Positions 18,530 through 30,046 of a stretch of 64,000 bases of DNA are shown here, one piece after another. The notes beneath the pieces are model-generated. The model searched no databases and had not been told where the DNA came from. It saw only the letters and a program-made list of their open reading frames with translations. Location of the stretch: the NCBI GenBank assembly GCA_001314845.1, contig LJZQ01000007.1, positions 62,001 to 126,000 on the forward strand, read 5' to 3'. Every line of letters starts with the position of its first letter. Position 1 is the first letter of the stretch. The stretch is from Marinobacter excellens HL-55. GTDB taxonomy: Bacteria; Pseudomonadota; Gammaproteobacteria; Pseudomonadales; Oleiphilaceae. Made by a program: the position numbers and the translations under genes.

Positions 18530-19708
18530 ATGCGTGATGTTGTCATTGTTGCCGCAAAACGTACCGCCATTGGCAGCTTTGGTGGTGGCCTGTCCAGCCT
18601 GCGGGCAGACCAGCTTGGCGCTGCCGTCATCAAGGCTCTGATGGAAGAAACCGGCGTTGCCGGGGATCAAATTGGCGAGGTTATCCTGGGCCAGGTACTC
18701 ACGGCTGGCTGCGGCCAGAATCCGGCCCGCCAGGCGTCTATTCATGCCGGCCTGCCCGCATCCGTGCCCGCCATCACCATCAACAAGGTGTGTGGCTCCG
18801 GCCTGAAAGCGGTGCACATGGCGGTACAGTCCATCCAGTGCGGCGATGCTGAAATGATCATCGCCGGTGGCCAGGAAAGCATGAGCCAGGCCCCACATGT
18901 GCTGCCCAACAGCCGCAACGGCCAGCGTATGGGTAACTGGAGCATGATCGACACCATGGTCAACGATGGCCTGTGGGACGCTTTCAATGATTACCACATG
19001 GGCATCACCGCCGAGAACATTGTTGAGAAGTACGACATCAGCCGGGAAGAGCAGGATGAATTTGCCGCTGCGTCTCAGCAAAAAGCCGTTGCTGCTCGGA
19101 ACGCCGGTCACTTTGATGGCCAGATTGTTCCGGTCAGCATTCCCCAGCGCAAAGGCGATCCGCTGATCGTCAACAAAGACGAATGCCCCCGTGATGGCGT
19201 CAGCGCCGAGGGTCTTGGCAAGCTTCGTCCAGCCTTCAAAAAAGACGGCTCGGTCACCGCCGGCAATGCCTCGTCACTGAATGATGGCGCCGCTGCGGTC
19301 ATGGTATGCAGTGCCGACAAAGCCAAAGAGCTGGGCCTGACTCCGCTGGTTACTATCAAGGCCCACGCCAACGCCGGCGTAGACCCCACCATCATGGGTA
19401 CTGGTCCGATCCCTGCCAGCACGCGTTGCCTGGAACGGGCCGGCTGGTCCGCTGCTGACCTGGATCTGATCGAAGCCAACGAAGCCTTTGCCGCTCAGGC
19501 CATTTCGGTCAACCGCGACATGGGCTGGGACACCAGTAAAGTGAACGTAAACGGCGGCGCCATTGCCCTGGGCCACCCGATCGGCGCCTCCGGCTGCCGC
19601 ATCCTGGTCAGCCTGCTGCATGAGATGGTGCGCCGTGATGCCAAAAAAGGCCTGGCCACGCTTTGCATTGGCGGCGGCATGGGTGTCGCCCTGGCCGTGG
19701 AACGCTAA
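18530..19708 (+). CDS. Acetyl-CoA C-acetyltransferase (thiolase)
   Basis: A 392-aa thiolase that condenses two acetyl-CoA to acetoacetyl-CoA, or the reverse. The nucleophile is Cys88 in [11 protein letters not shown]. The family His is in [17 protein letters not shown] and the second cysteine, Cys379, is in CIGGGMG. ELG-type biosynthetic thiolases (PhaA/AtoB) have this length; without other PHA genes nearby I leave the symbol open. trmL starts five bases after its stop, probably on the same message. Confidence 0.93.
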   Translation: MRDVVIVAAKRTAIGSFGGGLSSLRADQLGAAVIKALMEETGVAGDQIGEVILGQVLTAGCGQNPARQASIHAGLPASVPAITINKVCGSGLKAVHMAVQSIQCGDAEMIIAGGQESMSQAPHVLPNSRNGQRMGNWSMIDTMVNDGLWDAFNDYHMGITAENIVEKYDISREEQDEFAAASQQKAVAARNAGHFDGQIVPVSIPQRKGDPLIVNKDECPRDGVSAEGLGKLRPAFKKDGSVTAGNASSLNDGAAAVMVCSADKAKELGLTPLVTIKAHANAGVDPTIMGTGPIPASTRCLERAGWSAADLDLIEANEAFAAQAISVNRDMGWDTSKVNVNGGAIALGHPIGASGCRILVSLLHEMVRRDAKKGLATLCIGGGMGVALAVER

Positions 19709-19713
19709 GCCCG

Positions 19714-20178
19714 GTGCTCCACGTTGTCCTGTACGAGCCGGAGATACCGCCGAACACCGGCAATATCATCCGGCTATGCGCCAACACCGGCTGCCAGCTG
19801 CATCTGATCGAACCGCTGGGGTTTTCCCTCGAAGACAAGCAGATGCGGCGGGCCGGGCTGGATTACAGCGAGTACGCCACGGTCAGGATCCACAAGAACT
19901 ACCAGGAATTTCTGGCCAGCGAGCAACCCGCACGCCTGTTCGGGCTGACCACCAAAGGCAGTACTCACTACCACCAGGTGAGCTATCAGGACGGAGACTA
20001 CCTGATGTTCGGCCCGGAAACCCGGGGCCTGCCCGCCGACATCCGTGAAGGCCTTCTGCCTGACCATCGCCTGCGGGTTCCAATGCAGCCGGAAAGCCGA
20101 AGCCTGAATCTCTCCAACACAGCAGCCCTGGTGGTTTACGAGGCCTGGCGGCAGCTAGGATTCCCGGGTGCCAGATAA
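19714..20178 (+). CDS. trmL: tRNA (cytidine(34)-2'-O)-methyltransferase TrmL
   Basis: A 154-aa SPOUT methyltransferase that 2'-O-methylates the wobble base of tRNA-Leu isoacceptors. The start [20 protein letters not shown] and the knot region FGPETRGLP...[19 protein letters not shown] match E. coli TrmL closely. GTG 19714 aligns with the E. coli start; a longer reading from 19663 would overlap the thiolase by 46 bases. Its last 43 bases overlap the 3' end of hmuV on the other strand. Confidence 0.93.
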   Translation: MLHVVLYEPEIPPNTGNIIRLCANTGCQLHLIEPLGFSLEDKQMRRAGLDYSEYATVRIHKNYQEFLASEQPARLFGLTTKGSTHYHQVSYQDGDYLMFGPETRGLPADIREGLLPDHRLRVPMQPESRSLNLSNTAALVVYEAWRQLGFPGAR

Positions 20179-20957
20179 GCATTCGGGAGCCCCCCACGCC
20201 GGGGCACCACCATAGGGTAACCTTCATCCAACTCAATCACCCTGGCCGTAAACCCGTAGACGGCTTCGAGCAGGTAAGGCGTAAGCACCTCCCTGGCTGA
20301 GCCTTCGTGAACAAGACATCCGGCCTTCATCACCAGCAGGCGATCCGCAAATTGGGCGGCAAGGTTCAGGTCGTGTACAACCGCCAGTACGGCTATGCCC
20401 TGGTTCTTCGCCAGGCGATGAACAAGCTCCAGCACCATTTGCTGATGCGCCGGGTCAAGGGCGGATGTGCATTCATCCAGCAACAGCAGCCTGTCTCCTG
20501 GACTGTCCATGATCTGGGCCAGAACCCGTGCCAGTTGCAGTCGCTGCTGCTCCCCCCCTGACAGAGCGGGAACCAGCCGATGCCTCAGGTGACCAATATC
20601 CAGTTCGCTCATCAGCTGATCGACCACGGGGTCACTGCCAACAGACGCTGTTTTGGGTCGGCCAAGGCGTACGACCTCCTCCACCGTCAACGGAAAATTC
20701 ACCTCCACCCTCTGGGGCATCACGGCACGCTGCCGTGCCAGCCATTCCGGGCGCCATTGTCCAAGCTCCCGGCCTGCAAGACGGACACTCCCAACGTAGG
20801 GAAGATCGCCACTGATCGCCTTCAGCAACGTTGATTTACCAGCGCCATTCGGACCCAGGAGCATCAACAGCTCTCCTGCCCGCAGGTAACAATCGATGTC
20901 ATTCACGATCCGGGAACGCCCCAGTGAGACGCTGACGCTGTTAACGGAAAGAACCAT
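20136..20957 (-). CDS. hmuV: Heme ABC transporter ATPase HmuV
   Basis: A 273-aa ABC ATPase energising heme import across the inner membrane. Walker [10 protein letters not shown] is near residue 36, signature LSGGEQQR near 131 and Walker [14 protein letters not shown] near 155. The HmuV-type segments [17 protein letters not shown] and [15 protein letters not shown] are present. It is last in the hmu operon, and its 3' end overlaps trmL convergently by 43 bp with no visible terminator. Confidence 0.95.
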   Translation of the reverse strand: MVLSVNSVSVSLGRSRIVNDIDCYLRAGELLMLLGPNGAGKSTLLKAISGDLPYVGSVRLAGRELGQWRPEWLARQRAVMPQRVEVNFPLTVEEVVRLGRPKTASVGSDPVVDQLMSELDIGHLRHRLVPALSGGEQQRLQLARVLAQIMDSPGDRLLLLDECTSALDPAHQQMVLELVHRLAKNQGIAVLAVVHDLNLAAQFADRLLVMKAGCLVHEGSAREVLTPYLLEAVYGFTARVIELDEGYPMVVPRRGGLPNAYLAPGNPSCRQAS

Positions 20958-22006
20958 CAGATCACCTTTGTCCTCAACAGAAGTGCCAGGAAGAAGGGCC
21001 CACCGATCAGCGCCATCATCAGGCCAATGGGCAACTCCGCCGGCGCTACCACCACCCTTGCCAGGGAATCGGCGGCCACCAGAAGGGTCCCCCCCACCAG
21101 GGCACTGAGCGGCAACACCACCCGGTGACTGGCCCCGAGCAACTGACGAACCAGGTGGGGCACCACCAACCCGACAAACCCGATCAGCCCACTTACAGCA
21201 ACAGCCGCTCCGACCCCCAGGCCGACCACCAGGATAGCGGCCTTCTTGACGGTATCAGTGCGGTAACCCAGATGCCCGACCACCGACTCTCCCAGTAAAA
21301 AAGCATCCAGTGGGCGGGCCAGCCAGGGAGCGACAAACAATGCCAACAGCATGAATGGAGCGCCCACCAAAAGATCGTCCCAGCCGGCGTGGCCGAGGCT
21401 GCCCATGGTCCAGAAGGTCAGCGAACGCAGCTCTTCATCGTTGGCGTAAAACGTCAGAAGGCCAGTGGCGGCACCTGCCACGGCGTTAATCGCGATACCG
21501 GCCAGTAGCAGGGTTGCCACCGAGGTCTGCCCGAACCGATTGGCAATGCGCCAGGCCAGCAGCACAGTACAGCTGCCTCCGAAAAAAGCCGCAATGGGCA
21601 GAGCCCATTCGCCAGCCATGGCCAGCCAGCCACCAAGCCAGGTATTGCCCAGCACGATCACCGCAATAGCGGCCAGGGACGCACCGGCGGAGACCCCGAT
21701 CAGCCCCGGGTCGGCCAATGGATTACGAAACAGGCCCTGCAGAAGGGCCCCCGAGACCGCCAGCACCGCTCCGACCAGAAAGCCCAGCAAGAGTCTCGGC
21801 ATGCGCACTTCCAGCAGGACCATTGACGCTACCGGATCGCTGGCTTCACGGCTGGTGATCACGCTCAGGATATCAGCGACCGCCAGCGGATAGGCTCCGC
21901 TAGTGATGGACACCAGGGCCACAATAACCGCAGCTGAGATCACAATCGCGAGGGATGGCGCAAAACCGAGTCGGCCTGCGGCGTCACGAATCATTGGCTG
22001 CCACAC
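20957..22006 (-). CDS. hmuU: Heme ABC transporter permease HmuU
   Basis: A 349-aa FecCD/BtuC-type permease with about ten membrane helices. Landmarks are MPRLLLGFLVGAVLAVSGALLQGLFRNPLADPGLIGVSAGASL and the C-terminal GLVVPHLVRQLLGASHR, typical of heme and siderophore permeases. The start overlaps hmuT by 23 bases and its stop shares a base with the hmuV start, so translation is tightly coupled. Confidence 0.95.
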   Translation of the reverse strand: MWQPMIRDAAGRLGFAPSLAIVISAAVIVALVSITSGAYPLAVADILSVITSREASDPVASMVLLEVRMPRLLLGFLVGAVLAVSGALLQGLFRNPLADPGLIGVSAGASLAAIAVIVLGNTWLGGWLAMAGEWALPIAAFFGGSCTVLLAWRIANRFGQTSVATLLLAGIAINAVAGAATGLLTFYANDEELRSLTFWTMGSLGHAGWDDLLVGAPFMLLALFVAPWLARPLDAFLLGESVVGHLGYRTDTVKKAAILVVGLGVGAAVAVSGLIGFVGLVVPHLVRQLLGASHRVVLPLSALVGGTLLVAADSLARVVVAPAELPIGLMMALIGGPFFLALLLRTKVI

Positions 22007-22838
22007 TCGATGGCGCAGGCAATACTTCGTTCACCGCAGCCATCGCATCGGGCAGGCGCGGGCCGAAACCCAACAGCATCATGCTGTCTGCCACCAGCCG
22101 GCGCCCGTTTTGCCAGGCGTCAAGACGCTCCACCTCCGGCCAGGATCGGATCTCGAACTGGCCCGATGTGGATTCCGCAATCACAATGGCATCCGGCTGC
22201 GAGGCCAGGATCGCTTCCCGATTTGCCGGCTTATAGCCCTGGATTCCGGACACCGCATTTACCGCGTCGATAGAGTCCAGCAGTGCTGCAGCAGCCGTGC
22301 CCTCCCCCGCCAGCATCACCGAGTGATTACCTGCTGCAAGAATAAAGAGCACCTTTGGCTCGCTTCCCCTGGCCGACGATGCCTGCTGAATCCGGTTGAC
22401 CTTTGACCGCAGGTCAGAAGCCAGCCGCACAGCCCTTTCTTCGCTTCCCAGCAAGCGGCCCACAGACTCGATCCGCTCCAGTGCTGCTTTTGGCGTCCAT
22501 GCCGAAGGCAGCTTCTCCACTTGAACACCGGCCCTTGCCAGGCGGTCCAGATTCTCTTCCGGAGCGGCCTGCTCGGAGGTAATCAACAAATCCGGCTTCA
22601 GGGCCAGCACTCCTTCAAAGGGCAGCGCCCTCAGGTAACCGACCTTCGGAAGAGACTCGGTCTGTTCCGGATATCCGCTGGTGGTGTCCACCCCCACCAA
22701 CAGTGACTCCAGACCCAGCCGATAGACGATCTCGGTAATGGCGCCGTCAGCGGTCACAACCCGGGGCGGATCTCCCGCTTGAGCGGAAGACACGAATACT
22801 GTCGCCAACAGGAACCACGCAACAACCCGAAAGATCAT
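21984..22838 (-). CDS. hmuT: Heme-binding periplasmic protein HmuT
   Basis: A 284-aa cluster-A-1 substrate-binding protein that delivers heme to HmuUV. The signal peptide is residues 1-21 (ending VSSAQAG). The mature start DPPRVVTADGAITEIVYRLGLESLLVGVDTTSGYPE is the family hallmark and includes the loop that carries the heme ligand in relatives. LPKVGYLRALPFEGVLALKPDLLI is also typical. It overlaps hmuS by four bases. Confidence 0.94.
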   Translation of the reverse strand: MIFRVVAWFLLATVFVSSAQAGDPPRVVTADGAITEIVYRLGLESLLVGVDTTSGYPEQTESLPKVGYLRALPFEGVLALKPDLLITSEQAAPEENLDRLARAGVQVEKLPSAWTPKAALERIESVGRLLGSEERAVRLASDLRSKVNRIQQASSARGSEPKVLFILAAGNHSVMLAGEGTAAAALLDSIDAVNAVSGIQGYKPANREAILASQPDAIVIAESTSGQFEIRSWPEVERLDAWQNGRRLVADSMMLLGFGPRLPDAMAAVNEVLPAPSSVAANDS

Positions 22839-23908
22839 GACAACGTCTCCAGCGCGGCCGCCTGTTCCCGCCAGAACCCGGATTCCGGGGTACCCGGCTT
22901 ACGCTCCCCGAACACCGTCAACACCAGTTCGCCGTCGGCATTGAACGCTTCCACAGAGGTAATGATGCCGTCTGCGGAGGGGCGCCGGACCAGCCACCAG
23001 TGCCGGATTGATTCGGTGTTGGCGTGCAAGTTAAAGCCGGTGTCCAGAACGTTCATCCAGGGACCGGTGCGGCGCAAATTGGCCACCTTGCCCGTGAAAA
23101 TCTGCACGATCCCGGGATTGCCGACGAAGAACATAGCTGGGCACTGAGCATCCCGAAGCCGCTCCAGTAGCCGGTCCAGCACGTCGCCATCGGTTCGCTC
23201 AAGCTCGGTAGCCCATTCGCCACTCAACAGTTCCAGCGCCGTCAGCCGATCAGTACCGGCCCGCTTCAGAAGCGCACCGAAATGATGGACATCCTTGAGC
23301 TCCCGCCAGCCCTCGCGAAGAACCTCCGCGTTAACCGCTTCTGGCGCGACCCGTTGAGGAACCGGGCGGGTGCCCTGAGGCTTGAACGGCCGCAGCTCTT
23401 GATCTGCGAAGGAATGGACCAGGCGCTCCCATGCCTCGCCATCGGTATCGCCAACCCGGTAGATTTTGTGGACCGCAGCCCCGTACTGGTCGAAGAACTG
23501 CAGACTCTCCCTCAAACCGGAGCGAACCTTTTCCTGCACCCGGTAGCCATAGGCCCAGTGTTTGAAAAACACGCGGATGTCGATCTCACCAACGGCCAGC
23601 CCCATGGCCCCGGACCTTCCGCTGGTGAAATCCTTGAAGGTGCCGGTCACTTCATGGACCACTTCGTTGTTGCGGCTCAGAATCATGACCGGACCGACGT
23701 TCTCAAGGGCCTTGAGAAGATCCCCGAAATTGTCCTTGAGAGGAATCAGTGCGTCGCCGCCACGCAGCCGAACCAATTCCATCTCGCTCACCCCCAACTT
23801 ATCCGCCATCTGACGGACCCTCATATTTGGCTCTGCTTCCTCCAGTGTCCGCCAGCGCGCTGCGAGCGAATCGGTTGCCGTGCCTGTTGCCATCGCTGTC
23901 TGTAGCAT
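22835..23908 (-). CDS. hmuS: Hemin-degrading factor HmuS (ChuS/HemS family)
   Basis: A 357-aa cytoplasmic protein with two HemS-type repeats, which binds or degrades imported heme. It has AARWRTLEEAEPNMRVRQMADKLGVSEMELVRLRGG at the N-terminus and NLHANTESIRHWWLVRRPSADGIITSVEAFNADGELVLTVFGERKPG at the C-terminus. ATG 23908 has AGGAG eight bases upstream; the 43 extra residues of the longer frame look non-coding. It sits four bases from hmuY. Confidence 0.93.
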   Translation of the reverse strand: MLQTAMATGTATDSLAARWRTLEEAEPNMRVRQMADKLGVSEMELVRLRGGDALIPLKDNFGDLLKALENVGPVMILSRNNEVVHEVTGTFKDFTSGRSGAMGLAVGEIDIRVFFKHWAYGYRVQEKVRSGLRESLQFFDQYGAAVHKIYRVGDTDGEAWERLVHSFADQELRPFKPQGTRPVPQRVAPEAVNAEVLREGWRELKDVHHFGALLKRAGTDRLTALELLSGEWATELERTDGDVLDRLLERLRDAQCPAMFFVGNPGIVQIFTGKVANLRRTGPWMNVLDTGFNLHANTESIRHWWLVRRPSADGIITSVEAFNADGELVLTVFGERKPGTPESGFWREQAAALETLS

Positions 23909-23912
23909 GGGA

Positions 23913-25052
23913 TTACTCCTGCGCCTGCTGAAGTTCAACGGGCAACCAACGCACCGTGGGCTGGCCACTTGTTCCGTTCTGGTCGTAGTAGCCGACAATC
24001 TGCAGCGCCCAGACCGTCGACTCAGGATCATCGGCATCGGCCTTAATCAGGAAGGTCCGGAAATTCGGCCAGATCTTATGCTGATTGGTCAGGTTGTAGG
24101 CGTACCAGGTGTTATCCGTGAATACCCCGCCGGTTGAGTCCGTGTTATAGAGCTGTGGAACACCCGGATCGCTGTCATTGGCAGCAAGTTCGGCCCAGGT
24201 CATCGGGTCGGAGGCGCCGCCACTGCCGTTGCCGGATACCCCGCTGTTGGATTTCAGATACCAGTCGCGACCGGAGAAGCCGACCTGGACATCCCAGACC
24301 TCGCTGGTTTCACAATCGACAACGGAAGCAGAGTCAAAATCGAAGCAAACATCCCCTCCGTCGTTCTCGGCGTACCCTGTTGGCGCAGTGAACGATACCG
24401 GGGAACTACCAAATTGGGTGGCGCCCGCTGCCTGCACATCAAACTCGAAAGTGAAATCTCGAATACCAGGTATACTTGTATCCCGAGTCGGAAAGTCGAA
24501 GTCGACAACCCGCATTCGGGCATAGCTGTTTCCCTCAGCAGAGCGCACCAGATAGCCAACATCTTCGGCCTCGCTGATCACGCCCGTGGCAAAGTCGTAT
24601 TGAGACCAGCTATCTGAAGACCCAAACGCACTGGCGAAGGCATCCTCCTGCCAGCTCCCCGGTGCTTCGAGAATGCCCAGCAGATGTTCCTCCTCGGAGT
24701 TGGCGGTCGCGTTGGTGAACACGTTCGCATCGGGATCACCGCTACCGTCATAGAAATCGTCCTGGGCAATTGCCAGGGCGCCAACAACGCTGCCATTTCC
24801 GGAAGCACCACTGTTCACCTTGAAGTTCAAACGGTTCGCCGCGATCTGCCAATCGTCGCCTTCCTCCACCATCTCTCCGGTTTCCAGATTCAGGTAGACG
24901 GTCTCAGTTGCCGCAGGCATCAACTGCTCGGAAAAACGGCTGACATTATCTGCATCGTTCTCCGCGATGGAGTTGTCGCTGCCCCCGCCACAAGCCGTTA
25001 GAGCCAGGGCAGCCAGCACAATGGCTGGGGGTCTGGTATCAAAAAGATCCAT
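23913..25052 (-). CDS. hmuY: HmuY-family heme-binding lipoprotein, duplicated domain
   Basis: A 379-aa lipoprotein with lipobox LTAC (Cys21) followed by a GGGSDNS tether. HmuY of Porphyromonas gingivalis takes heme from hosts and gives it to HmuR. Two related segments, VNSGASGNGS at about 80-90 and SNSGVSGNGS at about 265-275, each precede similar stretches and suggest a tandem duplication of the HmuY fold. ATG 25052 follows a perfect AAGGAG; the longer reading to 25094 lacks one. It lies directly after the TonB-dependent receptor, as expected for a receptor and hemophore pair. Confidence 0.8.
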   Translation of the reverse strand: MDLFDTRPPAIVLAALALTACGGGSDNSIAENDADNVSRFSEQLMPAATETVYLNLETGEMVEEGDDWQIAANRLNFKVNSGASGNGSVVGALAIAQDDFYDGSGDPDANVFTNATANSEEEHLLGILEAPGSWQEDAFASAFGSSDSWSQYDFATGVISEAEDVGYLVRSAEGNSYARMRVVDFDFPTRDTSIPGIRDFTFEFDVQAAGATQFGSSPVSFTAPTGYAENDGGDVCFDFDSASVVDCETSEVWDVQVGFSGRDWYLKSNSGVSGNGSGGASDPMTWAELAANDSDPGVPQLYNTDSTGGVFTDNTWYAYNLTNQHKIWPNFRTFLIKADADDPESTVWALQIVGYYDQNGTSGQPTVRWLPVELQQAQE

Positions 25053-25090
25053 GGATATCTCCTTCCTATCGTTTTTTTGGTGGTCAGGCA

Positions 25091-27094
25091 TCATTCGCCA
25101 AAGGAAACCGTCAGCCCGGCGTAGAGAAAACGCCCGGCAACCGGTCTGAAATCTTCGCTGGCATTGGAAAAATCGCGCTGTTCGTCGGTGATGTTGTCAG
25201 CCCCGGCAAACAGCCGGAGTTGGTCTGAAAACCGGTAATTCAGTTTAAGGTCGGCTGTTGTATACCCCGGGGATTCGGTTCCGGCGGCAGCATCCACGAA
25301 CTCTTTACTCTGGTAGCGAAGCCGGGCGCTCCAGGACAGGCCTTGCAGTCCAAGCGGACCATCCAGTCCGAGGCGGGCCTGATGCCTCGGTCGGCGATTG
25401 AGTTCATCGCCGGTCGCTACGTCTTCGGTTCGGGTCAGGGTATAGCCGGCGGTAAGCCGCCAGTTCCCGGAGGGTTCCCAGCCAGCGGTGGTCTCGACCC
25501 CCCAGGTCCTTGCCTCGGCAAGATTTTCATAACTGAAAACCTGAACACCGTCGTTCCGTGCCTGCGTGGCCTCAGCATCGGGTGAAGTCTGAATCAACTG
25601 CTTGATGTCGTTAACGAAGGCGTTCGCTTCCAGCCACATCGTCCGGTTCCAGGACAGCCCCCCGCCAAACTGATAGCTGACGGACTCCTCCGGCTGCAAA
25701 TCGGGAGTCCCCTGCACGATGTAGCCAAGCTGGCTGTGGTCAAAGGTAAAATGCCGTTCCTTCAGATTCGGAACCCGGTATCCGGCGCCAACACCACCAC
25801 GAAGAAAGCCGGTCAGGGAATCGCTCCGGATCAGGTCGTAACGCGCATTGATCTTCGGTGCCGAGTGGGTTCCGAAATCGGAGTCATTCTGGAGCCGGAC
25901 GCCGGGTACCAACTCAAGATTCGCGGTGGGCATCCAGGTGTCCTGAACCCAGACTTCCTGGCTCTCACGTTGTCGGCGAGGTTCGGCGCCCAGCTCGGAA
26001 GCGCCGTCCTTGGTCTGATTGAGCGTTTCGCGATTGAAATCGACACCACCCTGCAGGTGGTGACTGAGCCCTACCGGCTTGCCCAGATGGGCCGAGAAAC
26101 GGGACAACCTGGATTCGGCACGACGGTCATCAAAGACCCCGCCGCCGGTATACTTCAAGGTATCGTCGTTCAGGATCTCATGAACGGCGGACCAACCGGC
26201 ACGCAAATCGGAATTGCGACCATGATCGCCAGAGAGGGTATAGCGGGTGCGAGTGACCGCTTCATCCTTACCCTGATTGACGAAAAAAGGCGGGTTGCGT
26301 TCGGTGAACCGTGACCCGGACTCCTCCTCGAACCGGGCGACCGCGGCGCTCAGTCGGTGGTTGCCGCTCGGAGACCAGTCGGTGCGGAAGCTGATATCGG
26401 TGCGATCATATTCATCACCCGGGCGGGCCCAGGTCTCCGGTTCCGGATCAATGCCATCGGAATGCTGGTGTGACGCAGATAAACGCAGGGCCAGCTGTTC
26501 ATTGCCTCCCTGGATAGTGGCCCGGGCCGAATATCGCGCAGGGTCGGCTTTTTCGCCGGAGGGGTTCTGATCGCCATAGCTACCGATATCGGTGGTGAAC
26601 TGACCGGAGAGCCCGGAGGCCGGTGGACGGGTAATAATGTTAACGACCCCACCAATACCGGCACTACCGTATTGAGCCGACACCGCCCCTTTGACCAATT
26701 CAACACGCTCGATATCAAGAACAGCCAACTGGCTGACATCGACCGATGAACCAGTCGTAGCAGTAATTGGCATACCATCGATCAGCACTAGAACCCGGTC
26801 GGCCTCAACGCCCTGCAACCAAACCTCATACCCGGGCTTTCCGTGAATTTCCCTCAACTGAAGCCCAGGCACGTTCTCCAGCGCCTCTTTCACACTTCGC
26901 GCATGGGTTTTCTCAAGTTCTTGAGCGGTGACGACCTCGGTGCGTACAGGAGCATCCAACAACTTACGCTCCGTTCTCGTTCCAGTGACAACCAGCTCAT
27001 CCAGATAGAAGGCCTCAGCAACCAGATTGCCGGAGCCTCCTAAAAGCAAAAAGAACAGCGACCACCGCCGGAGACCGTCTTTTGAATTCATCAT
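25091..27094 (-). CDS. hmuR: TonB-dependent heme receptor (HmuR-like)
   Basis: A 667-aa outer-membrane receptor: signal peptide to about residue 26 (ending LVAEA), TonB box LDELVVTGTRTER, plug domain (about 45-155) and a 22-strand-type barrel ending in Phe-Gly-Glu. The segment YRVPNLKERHFTFDHSQLGY is the FRAP/NPDL-like region with the His expected in heme receptors of the HmuR type. ATG 27094 has GGTGAG six bases upstream; GTG 27100 is an alternative. It is first in the hmu operon, under the Fur-like promoter. Confidence 0.92.
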   Translation of the reverse strand: MMNSKDGLRRWSLFFLLLGGSGNLVAEAFYLDELVVTGTRTERKLLDAPVRTEVVTAQELEKTHARSVKEALENVPGLQLREIHGKPGYEVWLQGVEADRVLVLIDGMPITATTGSSVDVSQLAVLDIERVELVKGAVSAQYGSAGIGGVVNIITRPPASGLSGQFTTDIGSYGDQNPSGEKADPARYSARATIQGGNEQLALRLSASHQHSDGIDPEPETWARPGDEYDRTDISFRTDWSPSGNHRLSAAVARFEEESGSRFTERNPPFFVNQGKDEAVTRTRYTLSGDHGRNSDLRAGWSAVHEILNDDTLKYTGGGVFDDRRAESRLSRFSAHLGKPVGLSHHLQGGVDFNRETLNQTKDGASELGAEPRRQRESQEVWVQDTWMPTANLELVPGVRLQNDSDFGTHSAPKINARYDLIRSDSLTGFLRGGVGAGYRVPNLKERHFTFDHSQLGYIVQGTPDLQPEESVSYQFGGGLSWNRTMWLEANAFVNDIKQLIQTSPDAEATQARNDGVQVFSYENLAEARTWGVETTAGWEPSGNWRLTAGYTLTRTEDVATGDELNRRPRHQARLGLDGPLGLQGLSWSARLRYQSKEFVDAAAGTESPGYTTADLKLNYRFSDQLRLFAGADNITDEQRDFSNASEDFRPVAGRFLYAGLTVSFGE

Positions 27095-27114
27095 GACCAC
27101 TCACCAATAAACGT

Positions 27115-27153
27115 AATGCGAACGATTATTGTTTAGTTTTTGTTATAGATCAA
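27115..27153 (-). promoter_or_regulatory. hmu promoter with Fur-like box
   Basis: On the minus strand, TTGATC (27153-27148) and AATAAT (27130-27125) are 17 bp apart, a good sigma-70 promoter. The -10 lies inside AATAATCGTTCGCATT (27130-27115), an imperfect palindrome resembling Fur boxes. Iron repression of heme uptake is therefore expected; the Fur call rests on similarity by eye. Confidence 0.65.
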
Positions 27154-27181
27154 GTGCCATCGACGAATATCAAGCGAACAC

Positions 27182-27207
27182 AAAAAAACCGGCCTTGGCC
27201 GGTTTTT
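27182..27207. terminator. Bidirectional hairpin terminator between hmuR and secB
   Basis: AACCGGCC-TT-GGCCGGTT with T5 on the plus strand and A7 (T7 on the minus strand) on the other side. It follows the secB stop and would also shield secB from plus-strand readthrough. Confidence 0.9.
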
Positions 27208-27230
27208 CAAATTTCCAGAAAGCTAAACGT

Positions 27231-27728
27231 TTAATGGGTCTGCTCTTCTTTTGCTTCGCCTGCGGCTTCTTCCTGCTTACGTTTGAGCGCCTGGGCGTAG
27301 ATGGCGTCAAAGTTCACCGGCGCCAGCATCAAGGCCGGGAAGCTGCCTTTGTTGACGATACCGTCAATGGCTTCACGAGCATAAGGGAACAGAATGGTCG
27401 GGCAGTAAGCGCCCAGCATCTGGCCCAGCTGCGGACCTTCAATACCGGAAACCATAAACACGCCCGCCTGCTGGATCTCAACGATGTAAGCGACTTTCTC
27501 GCCCATTTTCGCAGTCACGGTCAGAGACAGCACCACTTCATACTGATTGTCGCTGATTTTGTTGTGTGACGTGTTCAGATCCAGATTTACCTGTGGTTTC
27601 CACTGCTCCTGAAAAACCGTCGGAGAGTTCGGGGATTCAAAAGACAGGTCCTTCACATAAATACGCTGAAGGGCAAACTGGGGTTGGTTCTGGTTTTCGT
27701 TGCCTGCGGCTTGCTGATTCTCAGCCAT
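27231..27728 (-). CDS. secB: Protein-export chaperone SecB
   Basis: A 165-aa tetrameric cytosolic chaperone that holds preproteins unfolded for Sec[17 protein letters not shown] and the conserved [26 protein letters not shown] match the family, as does QQAGVF...[17 protein letters not shown]. The N- and C-termini are Gln/Glu-rich, as is common. In E. coli grxC sits between yibN and secB; here only 131 bp without a gene separate the rhodanese from secB. Confidence 0.96.
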   Translation of the reverse strand: MAENQQAAGNENQNQPQFALQRIYVKDLSFESPNSPTVFQEQWKPQVNLDLNTSHNKISDNQYEVVLSLTVTAKMGEKVAYIVEIQQAGVFMVSGIEGPQLGQMLGAYCPTILFPYAREAIDGIVNKGSFPALMLAPVNFDAIYAQALKRKQEEAAGEAKEEQTH

Positions 27729-27859
27729 GATCAGTCCTTTCGTTCTCGTAGTAAGGGCGAGGCCCGTTGTTATAGTCGGGTGTGCCGGAACAGTCTACTT
27801 CGAGGCCCCGGCCGGTAATGTGAAACAGTGCGTCAGATCGCCAATCAGATCAAGCCCTG

Positions 27860-28276
27860 TTATTTCTTGACCAGTGGCAGGTTGCTGGCTTTCCAGTCCG
27901 CGATGCCGCCATTCAGACGAAGCACATTCGCATAACCTTCTGCGTTCAGTTGCTTTACCGCCATGGCAGAGTGCTGGCCCATCTTGTCGGCCACAATAAT
28001 CTGCTTTTCCTTGAACTTGCTCAGCTCGTTAGCGCGACTTTTCAGGCTGTTCAGCGGAATGTTGACGGAGCCGGTAATGCGACCTTCTCCAAATTCCTTG
28101 CGGTCGCGAATATCCACCACCACGGCTTCATCCTTGTTGATCAGTGATACCGCGCCCTGAGCCGAAATCTTGGCGCCGCCACGGCGCGACTCCAGCACCA
28201 GAATAGCCAGCAGAAAGGCCACGAACAGCGATACCAGAATGTAATGATTAACAACGAATTCGAACAAACGGTCCAT
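27860..28276 (-). CDS. Membrane-anchored rhodanese-like protein lacking the catalytic Cys
   Basis: A 138-aa YibN-type protein: one N-terminal membrane helix (about 10-28), then a rhodanese domain with VVVDIRDRKEFGEGRITGSVNIPL. In active rhodaneses the loop is C-x-x-G-x-R/S; here it reads ADKMGQHS with Asp where the cysteine should be, so sulfur transfer is unlikely. The E. coli YibN neighbourhood (gpmI, yibN, secB) is preserved around it. A binding or membrane-insertion role is more likely than an enzymatic one, by inference. Confidence 0.88.
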   Translation of the reverse strand: MDRLFEFVVNHYILVSLFVAFLLAILVLESRRGGAKISAQGAVSLINKDEAVVVDIRDRKEFGEGRITGSVNIPLNSLKSRANELSKFKEKQIIVADKMGQHSAMAVKQLNAEGYANVLRLNGGIADWKASNLPLVKK

Positions 28277-28481
28277 GAAACTACCCTGAAGATTGGTTTG
28301 GCCGGATTATACACACCCACGCGCGGTCACAGAAGGCGGGGTAGATGTGGTGGTGATGATAGCCGAGTTGCATCAGCTTCATTTATCGTCTTGAGCTATA
28401 CCGCGTGGCCTGCGCAAATGAAAACGGTTACAATCTGGCACTCTTTAATTCTGTTACTTTCGCAACCAACCGGACGAAATA

Positions 28482-30029
<1,548 letters not shown>

Positions 30030-30046
30030 TCGGGCTGCGCGCGCAG

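Noticed and set aside
18020..19111. A 363-codon minus-strand frame across pteridine reductase and thiolase
   Set aside because: Antisense to conserved catalytic motifs on the plus strand; no family pattern.
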